A program made the translations under genes and the position numbers. 12,431 nucleotides of DNA, taken from assembly GCA_937888735.1 (NCBI GenBank), contig CALASN010000011.1:1-12431 (forward strand), given 5' to 3'. This stretch comes from UBA5499 sp002426275 (lineage in GTDB: Bacteria > Bacillota > DTU084). Within the stretch, counting starts at the first letter, position 1, and every line of letters begins with the position of its first letter. This document shows, in pieces, positions 7,215 through 12,431 of the stretch. Under the pieces are notes generated by a model. The model made no database searches. It was given only the letters and a program-made list of their open reading frames with translations, and was not told the DNA's origin.

Positions 7215-7754
7215 ATGGCGAATTCCACTGTTTTAAACCTTGTGGCACAGCTCTTCGGCGGGCTCGGAATGGTTTCGCTGTTCTTTTCCTATCAGCAGAC
7301 GCGGCGAAAAATGCTGATCTTCTGTAAGCTCACCTCCGACGTTATGTGGACGGCACACTATCTCTGCCTTGGGGCATACGGTGGCGCGATACCGAATTTC
7401 ATCGGTATTTTCCGCGAGCTTGTCTTTATGCAGAGCGAGAAAAAATGGGCGAAATCTATTGCGTGGCCCGCCGCGTTCATCTGCGTCAACTGGGCGCTCG
7501 CGATTCCGGCTTGGAAATCGCCGCTGACGCTTCTGCCCATTTGCGCGTCGACCTTCGTGACGGTTTCGCTCCAGCTCAAGAATCCCAAACATACGCGGAT
7601 CATCTGCGCGCCGGTTTCTGTCTGCTTTTTAATTTACGATATCTTTGTCGGTTCGTGGATAGGCGTGGTGAACGAGTCGGCCTCGCTCGTTTCGATAGTG
7701 TCGTCGATTGTAAAAAACGACCTCGGAAAAAAGAAACCCTCAAATAATATTTAA
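7215..7754 (+). CDS. YgjV-family inner-membrane protein
   Basis: This is a 179-residue hydrophobic protein with about five to six predicted membrane segments (roughly residues 7-25, 38-62, 83-98, 103-120, 127-146 and 149-167). The arrangement matches the YgjV family: an AQ..GG start, an arginine-rich loop (QQTRRKM), HYLCLGAYGGAIPNFIGIFR (48-67), a KxW loop, a segment ending in LLPI, and a late segment with YDIFVGSWIG. Family length in enterobacteria is about 180 residues. The role of YgjV is not established; a small-molecule transport role is possible but unproven. It begins 8 nt after the stop of the sialidase-fold gene and has no clear ribosome binding site of its own, so translation is probably coupled. 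It likely shares the promoter and IclR-type operator upstream. Confidence 0.78.
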   Translation: MANSTVLNLVAQLFGGLGMVSLFFSYQQTRRKMLIFCKLTSDVMWTAHYLCLGAYGGAIPNFIGIFRELVFMQSEKKWAKSIAWPAAFICVNWALAIPAWKSPLTLLPICASTFVTVSLQLKNPKHTRIICAPVSVCFLIYDIFVGSWIGVVNESASLVSIVSSIVKNDLGKKKPSNNI

Positions 7755-7807
7755 CGATAATCTCTTTGCATGCTAAGTCTTCTTCTAATCCCAGGATCGC
7801 ACTGCAA

Positions 7808-7840
7808 TGAGAAACCGCCCTATTATGGTGGGAATTCTCA
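7808..7840. repeat. Imperfect hairpin between the convergent ygjV-like and nagB genes
   Basis: TGAGAA (7808-7813) pairs with TTCTCA (7835-7840), and an inner CCGCC pairs with GGTGG through one G-U pair around a short loop. No T-run follows on either strand, so this is not a standard intrinsic terminator. The rest of 7755-7884 shows nothing I recognise. Confidence 0.4.
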
Positions 7841-7884
7841 GCGCATACAAGTCAATCGGGAATTTCAAGACTTCACCCCTTAAG

Positions 7885-7918
7885 CAAAAAACGACCGAAT
7901 GTGCTTACATCCGGCCGT
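7885..7918 (-). terminator. Rho-independent terminator of the nagB-family gene
   Basis: Read on the minus strand, a 12-bp stem (7907-7918 with 7891-7902, fully paired with two G-U pairs) closes an AAGC tetraloop and is followed by TTTTTTG. On the plus strand the stem has two A-C mismatches but is followed by TTTTCC, so weak bidirectional termination for the convergent YgjV operon is possible. Confidence 0.85.
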
Positions 7919-7973
7919 TTTCCTTATTTTGCAGCTCCCCCAAAATATAATTACATCGCAGTCAAATTACTGT

Positions 7974-8711
7974 TCACCTCTGAGGCAGAAGGCTTGCAGC
8001 ATCTTTATCCAGGAAAACGAAACAACTACTATGAGTTTGGAGAATCGAAGCTGGGTGCAAATTACTGATCCCGGCGCTAAAACAATCCCGTACTGCCTCG
8101 GCTTTCCGTAGATCCGGCACAGTACAGATAATGTTTGCCGCTTTCATAATTTGTTTGATACCCATGGAAATGGCCCGTTGGGGAACATCCTTGAAGGAAG
8201 AAAACCAGCCTTCGCCCAGTTGCTGATTACGGCATGCCTCATCAAGATTAACTACGATGTACGCATCGTCTGTTTCAAAATCCGCAGGCGGATCGTTGAA
8301 TGCCAAATGTCCGTTTTCTCCGATCCCTACAAAGGCGACATCAACGTCCGCCTCTGCGATCAGTTTCCCCAGCCGCCGGCATTCCTCCTTGGGGTCTGCC
8401 TCACCGTTTACCAAATGCACTTCTCCAGGATGCACTTTGTTGATGAATCTCTCTTGCAAATACTTACGAAAACTGGCGGGGTGACTTTCAGACAGGCCAA
8501 CGTACTCATCCAGATGAAACATTCTGGTCTTTTTCCAATCCACAGAGGAATCTGAGACCAAAGTTTGCAGAAAATCAAATTGAGAGGCGCCTGTAGCCGC
8601 AATGAACGTTGCCGTACCCTTTTTTGCAATTGCCTCCTGCAATATTTCCGCAGCCTTCTTGCCTGCCTCCTGACTGCACTCCAATCTTGTCTGGTAAACC
8701 TTCATTTCCAT
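7974..8711 (-). CDS. nagB: Glucosamine-6-phosphate deaminase family protein (NagB-like)
   Basis: This 245-residue protein is expected to convert glucosamine-6-phosphate to fructose-6-phosphate and ammonia. It has FHLDEYVG (65-72), which contains the catalytic aspartate D68; GIGENGHLAFNDPP (129-142), with H135 as the ring-opening histidine; and the conserved SMGIKQIMKA (182-191). Compared with E. coli NagB as I remember it, the triad Asp141-His143-Glu148 reads Asn133-His135-Asp140, and the C-terminus is about 20 residues shorter. It therefore belongs to a compact subgroup and could act on a related amino-sugar phosphate. ATG 8711 is chosen from GAGGTG 6 nt upstream; ATGs at 8714 and 8705 are close alternatives. 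It appears monocistronic, with a terminator at 7885-7918 and a candidate promoter at 8764-8792. It converges on the YgjV-family gene. Confidence 0.85.
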   Translation of the reverse strand: MEMKVYQTRLECSQEAGKKAAEILQEAIAKKGTATFIAATGASQFDFLQTLVSDSSVDWKKTRMFHLDEYVGLSESHPASFRKYLQERFINKVHPGEVHLVNGEADPKEECRRLGKLIAEADVDVAFVGIGENGHLAFNDPPADFETDDAYIVVNLDEACRNQQLGEGWFSSFKDVPQRAISMGIKQIMKAANIICTVPDLRKAEAVRDCFSAGISNLHPASILQTHSSCFVFLDKDAASLLPQR

Positions 8712-8763
8712 CATTTCCACCTCTTTCAATACATTATTAAACATCTTAAAAAAGTCGATAAAG

Positions 8764-8792
8764 GATATAAGTATTTCGCCTTCGTACTCCAA
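8764..8792 (-). promoter_or_regulatory. Candidate promoter of the nagB-family gene
   Basis: On the minus strand, TTGGAG (8787-8792) and TATATC (8764-8769) are 17 nt apart. The match is moderate (3/6 and 4/6). It lies in the 104-nt gap after the LptD-like gene, where no terminator was seen, so read-through from the envelope operon is also possible. Confidence 0.35.
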
Positions 8793-8815
8793 TTTCCTTC
8801 TTTGCCTAAACAAAT

Positions 8816-10090
8816 TCAGCGCATCCCAAGCTCTAAATTCAAAGATTGCGTAGTCTGTTCATAACCGAGTTGCCAATAGAAGCAATGCCCGTCCTTGCGT
8901 ATGGTGGCCTGCAGCTGCGCTTTCCCGTTCAGCTGCTCAACTTTGCCCACTGCCAAATGCCAGGGGCCTTTTTTTAAGCTGCCAGAGAAAATGAGATCTG
9001 TAGCCGAAGAAATGGCGTCATGTTGAAAGGGCGATCTTCCTGCCGCTCGTTTATAGGTGCCGCCTAAAGCGGCGGAAAAAGTGGCGTCACCAAGCTGCCA
9101 GCTGCGCCCCAGAGAAGCGGTTAAGCATAAAGCAAGGAGCTGGCTTTCGCGATAGCGAGCGGCCGAGAACAGCGAAGATGCTTGCAGCGTTTGCTCTCCA
9201 AGCTGCCAACTTCCGGCTAAAGAAGTCTGCGAGCGCAAACGGTAGCTGGCAATATTCCCTTCCTTAATTCTGCCGGCGGAAAAATTCTGCGCCACTGAAA
9301 GGCCCGCTAGTTCTCCCCCGGTTCCGTAACTCACTTCCGGCACGATTAGCAATGGCTGATCAAATTCAGAAGACCATAGCTCTTTCTGAGCAACAAGCTG
9401 CCAACCGTTGCGCTGTAGCTTGACGCCGCCCAAAAGACCTGCCTCCCAGCGCGCGAAGGCCTCCGTTTGCCACGAACCGCCCTTAAACGCTACATTTTGG
9501 CCTGCAATTAAGCCTTTTTTTACAGAGCCCAGCAAGGTAAAACTGCCGCTGGCGTTTTCCGAAAAGCGTTTTGGGATAGTCAGTCCACCCCACGCCCCCC
9601 GAGTAGAGGAACTGCCAAGGTGTGGAACGGGAAGAAGTAACGGCTCATTGGCATAGGCCCTGAGCGTCGGCAGGGGCAACGCCGGCAGCCGGAACAAATG
9701 CAGCCGATTGCCTTGCAGCAGCATTTGATTATCTACCAGGCGCACCTGTTTGCTTGTAAGATAATATTCAGGCTTTGGCAGACTGCAGCCAGTAAGCTTA
9801 GCTCCATAGAGCTGAGTTTCTCCGGGCGCCGCTACCGCGCGCTCGGCTTGGAGCCGGTAACCGTTGGCCTTTCCTTTAACGTTTGTCAGCTCCGCTCGCT
9901 GCCGCTGGAAAAACAGTTCCCCCGCATCAGCGGTAAGCGTAAGCTCTTCCGTCTCCAAAAGAACGGATCCTTCAACGCTAGCGCGATCCTCGCTGGGAAG
10001 GTATTCCAATTTGTCGGCCGTAAAGCGCCAAGGAGCAGCCGCACATGCCGCAGTCGCCAGGAGCAGCAGGCAGAGAACTCTAGCCTTCAT
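8816..10090 (-). CDS. Short LptD/OstA-like LPS-assembly outer-membrane protein
   Basis: This 424-residue exported protein begins with a signal peptide (residues 1 to about 19, ending ACAAA). An OstA/LptA-like beta-jellyroll follows at about 21-100, with WRFTADKLEYLPSEDRASVE (21-40) and GSVLLETEELTLTADAGEL (41-59). Next comes the LptD-type junction around PEYYLTSKQVRLV (107-119) and HLFRLPALPLPTL (131-143). The remainder alternates polar and hydrophobic residues as expected of a beta-barrel and ends in YWQLGYEQTTQSLNLELGMR. Classical LptD is nearly twice as long, so this is a compact version. Its expected role is inserting lipopolysaccharide, or a related lipid, into the outer membrane. ATG 10090 is used; GTG one codon upstream (10093) is equally spaced from the GGGTG site. 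An alternative cleavage at Cys16 would make it a lipoprotein. It is last in the envelope operon, 62 nt after the repeat protein. Confidence 0.8.
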   Translation of the reverse strand: MKARVLCLLLLATAACAAAPWRFTADKLEYLPSEDRASVEGSVLLETEELTLTADAGELFFQRQRAELTNVKGKANGYRLQAERAVAAPGETQLYGAKLTGCSLPKPEYYLTSKQVRLVDNQMLLQGNRLHLFRLPALPLPTLRAYANEPLLLPVPHLGSSSTRGAWGGLTIPKRFSENASGSFTLLGSVKKGLIAGQNVAFKGGSWQTEAFARWEAGLLGGVKLQRNGWQLVAQKELWSSEFDQPLLIVPEVSYGTGGELAGLSVAQNFSAGRIKEGNIASYRLRSQTSLAGSWQLGEQTLQASSLFSAARYRESQLLALCLTASLGRSWQLGDATFSAALGGTYKRAAGRSPFQHDAISSATDLIFSGSLKKGPWHLAVGKVEQLNGKAQLQATIRKDGHCFYWQLGYEQTTQSLNLELGMR

Positions 10091-10092
10091 CA

Positions 10093-10105
10093 CAAATATC
10101 ACCCT
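10093..10105 (-). promoter_or_regulatory. Translation leader identical to that of the barrel-protein gene
   Basis: The 13-nt sequence AGGGTGATATTTG directly precedes the start of the LptD-like gene and recurs exactly at 12036-12048 before the outer-membrane barrel gene. It contains the GGGTG ribosome binding element. The match may reflect selection for similar translation or plain chance. Confidence 0.4.
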
Positions 10106-10152
10106 AGGACATTGTTCGCGCTTTTCTCTTTCAATCCTGCCAGCAACTTTTG

Positions 10153-11064
10153 TCAATTAATAATCAATCCGACGAGCTCAACTGGTTCGGTCACTTCCAG
10201 GGCAAGCTCTGTGCCCTGAGGAATGAAAATCTGATTGCCGCGCACTAAAAAGCCAAGGGCCGCGCCGGAAACCTTGCCCGTGATCAACATTCCTCCCATC
10301 GAAAGTCCGATGGCGAGACGAAGGTATTGCTCGTCTTTGTTCCAAAGAGTTTTTCGCGGTGCTAGGGAAACCTTAGTGCCATCCAGCGCCTGAATAGTTC
10401 CAAAATTGATCTCCACATTGCCCGCTTTGCCATAATAGCCTGCCCGGGAAACCTTCACGATCTTTCCTTGACCGGCTGTCCCCGCTGGAATCAAAAGTCT
10501 TCCTTCGGAGATAACGTCGCGTTTAACCTTATAGTTCACCAGCTGTCCAGGACTGACGCTGCCGCTATCTATGGTAGTCAAAAGCTCAACGTCTATGGGA
10601 GTCCACTGTCTCAGCAGCGACTGCGCAGTTGAAAGTTCCGCTTTGCCAAAAGCAGCGGAGAGCAAGTTGTTAATTCTCTCCTGAATTGAACCTGTGCCAA
10701 GCTGAGATTCACCCAAAAACGCCGCTTCCAACGCAGAAAGGCGTCTTGTCAGCGGCAAAACGCTCTGTTGTTCCAGAACGTGCCATTCCAAAACGCTGAG
10801 CTTATAGGTGAGCGCCTGCGGGCCGGGACCGAAAATCAACGCCCTCAGATCATACAGCCTGGTCAAAGTGGCGCCTTTCTGCTGACCGCCCACTAAATCT
10901 ACTTCCAATCCCGCCAGCCTGTCAACCATAGCTCCGCTTCTGGTGATCCCATACGTACTCTGTTCCAGCTCCGCCAAAAGCGAACCGGAAAGCTCGTCAA
11001 GGCTGGTTGCCTCAACTGCGCCCACCAAGAGCAAAGGGAACAAAAAAAACAATATCCTTTTCAT
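10153..11064 (-). CDS. Exported envelope protein with six ~20-residue LxxLE-type repeats
   Basis: This 303-residue protein has a clear signal peptide (MKRILFFLFPLLLVGAVEA). The mature N-terminal half contains six spaced copies of an (R/K)LxxLExxxxG-like unit: LLAELEQSTYG (29), RLAGLEVDLVG (49), RLYDLRALIFG (69), KLSVLEWHVLE (88), RLSALEAAFLG (108) and RINNLLSAAFG (130). The C-terminal half (about 165-300) looks beta-rich, with paired motifs LLIPAGTAGQGKI (190-202) and IFIPQGTELALEV (279-291) around a glycine-rich hydrophobic stretch (251-273). It is probably periplasmic or envelope-anchored; I cannot assign a function. ATG 11064 fits AGGAG 8 nt upstream, which overlaps the stop codon of the preceding gene; a GTG at 11073 lies on that site and is rejected. 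It sits between a barrel protein and an LptD-like protein, pointing to an envelope role. Confidence 0.8.
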   Translation of the reverse strand: MKRILFFLFPLLLVGAVEATSLDELSGSLLAELEQSTYGITRSGAMVDRLAGLEVDLVGGQQKGATLTRLYDLRALIFGPGPQALTYKLSVLEWHVLEQQSVLPLTRRLSALEAAFLGESQLGTGSIQERINNLLSAAFGKAELSTAQSLLRQWTPIDVELLTTIDSGSVSPGQLVNYKVKRDVISEGRLLIPAGTAGQGKIVKVSRAGYYGKAGNVEINFGTIQALDGTKVSLAPRKTLWNKDEQYLRLAIGLSMGGMLITGKVSGAALGFLVRGNQIFIPQGTELALEVTEPVELVGLIIN

Positions 11065-11075
11065 CTTTCGCACTC

Positions 11076-12035
11076 CTAGAAGCGAATTGTCAGTTCAGCA
11101 GCTGCCTGCCCAACTTCAGACGGCTCTTTAGCTTTGGTATAGCCTAATTTTAAATAAGCCTGGGGTTCGAAATAATAACCGACTCCGAAACTGCTCCTCA
11201 GATCGTCAATTCCCACCCCGTCGACGGTGCAGTCAACCACAAGCTTGCTTCCTCCAGGAACTTCAATTTCCACTGCCGCCGTGGCCCGGCTTTTTTCTAA
11301 GACGAAATTATCAGGTTCTTTGTTGCCGCTGAAGAAATAGCCGGCAGAAACCTGCGTCGTTTCCCAGCCGGGAATCTTGGTGTCAAATCCAAACTGGGCG
11401 CTGGTCTGCACGCCCTTCTCAGTAGGCAAAAGCGCGTCCAAATCTATAAATTCTACGCCTGCCTTCAGCAACGCCAAATTGGCCAAGGCATAATTCACAT
11501 CGAATTTAGTGGCCAAAAAACTACGATCCAGCGTACTTCTCAACGGGCGTTCTTTCATTGTCTGCAAAAGCTCTCGCTGCTTGACGGACTCTTGAGCGAT
11601 CAAGTCTACAGACGTGATAAGCTTAAATCCCTGCACATCAATGGTTAGATCGTAGCGTTCCAATTTTGCCGCTCGCTCGGCATCAAGCTTGGGGTTTGAC
11701 GCGTAACCAGCCTCCAGCGACATGGGACCTAGCTGAAAATTCGCGCCCAGTCTGGGTCCTTCAATTTTATAGACTGTGGAGCCTAGGCTCAGTTCTTCTG
11801 GAGATACGAACAGAGATTGGTTGCCTGCAAACGGGATGCTGGCTACCAGCTCGGCGTTCTCAGACAAATCCGCTCGCGCTTCCAAAGCGTTCTCATCCAG
11901 CAGCCAACGATCGATATCCTCAAATTTTAAGATGCTGGCGTGGACAGCATGCGGAAGCAGCAAGATATGTATAAACAGAAGAATCGTAAAACTCCAGCGC
12001 CCTATCTGGCCTTCATTGCCTCCAGCCACTGGCAT
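11076..12035 (-). CDS. Predicted outer-membrane beta-barrel protein
   Basis: This 319-residue protein has a long signal peptide whose hydrophobic core, FTILLFIHILLLPHAVHA, spans residues 16-33. The mature part is rich in alternating hydrophobic/polar strands ending at aromatic residues, such as LGANFQLGPMSLEAGYA (96-112), TQVSAGYFFSG (227-237), SSFGVGYYFE (281-290) and AYLKLGYT (293-300). The final strand AAAELTIRF ends in phenylalanine, the classic outer-membrane barrel insertion signal. I do not recognise a named family; it could be a porin-like or structural outer-membrane protein. ATG 12035 shares one base with the TGA of the upstream gene (TGATG) and has GAGGGTG 7 nt upstream. A TTG at 12038 is too close to that site. 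It is the second gene of the envelope operon, and the next gene's ribosome binding site overlaps its stop. Confidence 0.78.
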   Translation of the reverse strand: MPVAGGNEGQIGRWSFTILLFIHILLLPHAVHASILKFEDIDRWLLDENALEARADLSENAELVASIPFAGNQSLFVSPEELSLGSTVYKIEGPRLGANFQLGPMSLEAGYASNPKLDAERAAKLERYDLTIDVQGFKLITSVDLIAQESVKQRELLQTMKERPLRSTLDRSFLATKFDVNYALANLALLKAGVEFIDLDALLPTEKGVQTSAQFGFDTKIPGWETTQVSAGYFFSGNKEPDNFVLEKSRATAAVEIEVPGGSKLVVDCTVDGVGIDDLRSSFGVGYYFEPQAYLKLGYTKAKEPSEVGQAAAELTIRF

Positions 12036-12431
12036 CAAATATCACCCTCATGTTTATTTCTCGCCGCCAGATACCGTTCGATCAAAATAAGCGCCACATA
12101 CTGATCGTATGGTTCCGGTGGCACGCGCATAGATGTTGGAATCAATTTCCACAATCCTCTTGCCGGGTTGACCCGCCAATAGCGCCCGCGCGCTTCCTGG
12201 CTGGAATTGCGCTCGTCAATGATCGCGATTGACGTTTGGGGCGAAAAAAAATTGCTCAGGCGGCTAAAGATTTGCTGGTTTCCGGTTCCGTCGCCCAACA
12301 CAACTTGATCTACAGTCCATCTTTGAACCAACTGCTTTAATTCAGCCTCCAGCTGATCAACGGGGCTGACATTCAAATAGAGAGGCGTAAGCGTCCGCTC
12401 CGAGTGGCAAACCAGGGCGAGCCCATATTTG
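12035..12431 (-). CDS. YqgF/RuvX-like RNase H-fold protein, 5' end beyond window
   Basis: The frame stays open to the right edge: 131 codons are visible, beginning within KYGLALV, so the true start lies outside and an internal TTG at 12376 is not the start. KYGLALV fits the first strand of an RNase H-like fold, where a D-x-G-x-x-K/R-x-G motif is expected just upstream. VDQVVLGDGTGNQ, the segment IAIIDERNSSQEARGRYW and the C-terminal PPEPYDQYVALILIERYL match the YqgF-like subgroup found in diderm and other Clostridia-related bacteria. Classical YqgF/RuvX processes the 5' end of pre-16S rRNA; whether this paralogue does so is unknown. It is the earliest visible gene of the envelope operon, and its TGA overlaps the ATG of the barrel gene by one base. 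Confidence 0.75.
   Translation of the reverse strand, partial: KYGLALVCHSERTLTPLYLNVSPVDQLEAELKQLVQRWTVDQVVLGDGTGNQQIFSRLSNFFSPQTSIAIIDERNSSQEARGRYWRVNPARGLWKLIPTSMRVPPEPYDQYVALILIERYLAARNKHEGDI
12036..12048 (-). promoter_or_regulatory. Translation leader shared with the LptD-like gene
   Basis: This is the same 13-nt AGGGTGATATTTG as at 10093-10105, placed immediately before the ATG of the barrel gene. It overlaps the last codons and stop of the YqgF-like gene. Confidence 0.4.

Larger units (their letters stand above)
4865..7754. other. CpG-rich segment, candidate horizontally acquired module
   Basis: By eye, 60-nt stretches inside this segment commonly hold 8-10 CpG dinucleotides (for example 4861-4920, 5761-5820 and 6241-6300). 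Comparable coding stretches in the flanks hold about 1-5 (for example 1921-1980, 8041-8100 and 9241-9300). The segment covers the IclR regulator, the sialidase-fold gene and the YgjV gene, and is bordered by gene-poor DNA on both sides. No transposase, integrase, tRNA or convincing flanking direct repeat was seen, so the boundaries are approximate and the mode of transfer is unknown. Confidence 0.4.

Noticed and set aside
4865..7754. Composition shift as an assembly chimera
   Set aside because: Cannot be excluded without reads, but the operator/regulator logic is intact and no abrupt break inside a gene is seen, so horizontal transfer is the simpler reading.
7808..7840. Hairpin considered as terminator for the YgjV operon
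   Set aside because: The stem is imperfect and has no following T-run; kept only as a repeat.
6064..8711. Sialic-acid catabolic cluster (sialidase plus NagB)
   Set aside because: NanA, NanK and NanE are absent, the two genes are convergent with a terminator between them, and the propeller lacks a clear sialidase signature.
9698..10219. Plus-strand 173-codon open frame
   Set aside because: Antisense to the LptD-like gene and the end of the repeat protein; low-complexity translation with no motif.
1..12431. CRISPR array, rRNA, tRNA or intact insertion sequence
   Set aside because: No regularly spaced repeats, cloverleaf or rRNA-like segments, or transposase with terminal inverted repeats were found on either strand.

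Overview
The window looks like chromosomal DNA of a didermic (outer-membrane-bearing) member of the Bacillota. The right third carries an LptD/OstA-type LPS-assembly protein and a second predicted outer-membrane barrel. The ribosome binding sites are strong GGAGG-type sites of low-GC Gram-positive style, and GTG and TTG starts are common. I cannot name the genus; Negativicutes or a Limnochordia-like lineage would both fit, and this is inference from gene content only.

Layout. (1) Positions 1-4515, minus strand: an apparent three-gene operon read right to left. It encodes a cation diffusion facilitator (start 4515), an AraC-type regulator overlapping it by 4 nt, and a large GH106-like glycoside hydrolase that starts at 2416 and runs off the left edge without a stop. 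(2) Positions 4516-5121: about 600 nt with no convincing gene. (3) Positions 5122-7754: a CpG-rich module made of an IclR-family regulator (minus) divergent from a plus-strand pair, a cytoplasmic sialidase-fold (Asp-box) protein and a YgjV-family membrane protein. A near-consensus promoter drives the pair, with a perfect 7-bp palindrome at its expected transcription start that looks like the IclR operator. (4) Positions 7974-8711, minus: a compact NagB-family glucosamine-6-phosphate deaminase with a good intrinsic terminator at 7885-7918. (5) Positions 8816-12431, minus: a tightly packed envelope operon read right to left. It encodes a YqgF/RuvX-like RNase H-fold protein (5' end off the right edge), an outer-membrane barrel protein, an exported protein with six ~20-residue repeats plus a C-terminal beta-rich domain, and a short LptD-like protein.

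How the genes may work together. The left operon and the middle module are accessory sugar-related units, each with its own regulator: AraC with the GH106-like enzyme, and IclR with the sialidase-fold protein and YgjV. NagB would feed amino-sugar phosphates into glycolysis, but nothing in the window proves it is linked to either unit. The right operon is envelope biogenesis. The middle module has a visibly higher CpG density than both flanks and begins and ends in gene-poor DNA, so it is the best candidate for horizontally acquired DNA. No CRISPR array, rRNA, tRNA or intact insertion sequence was recognised.
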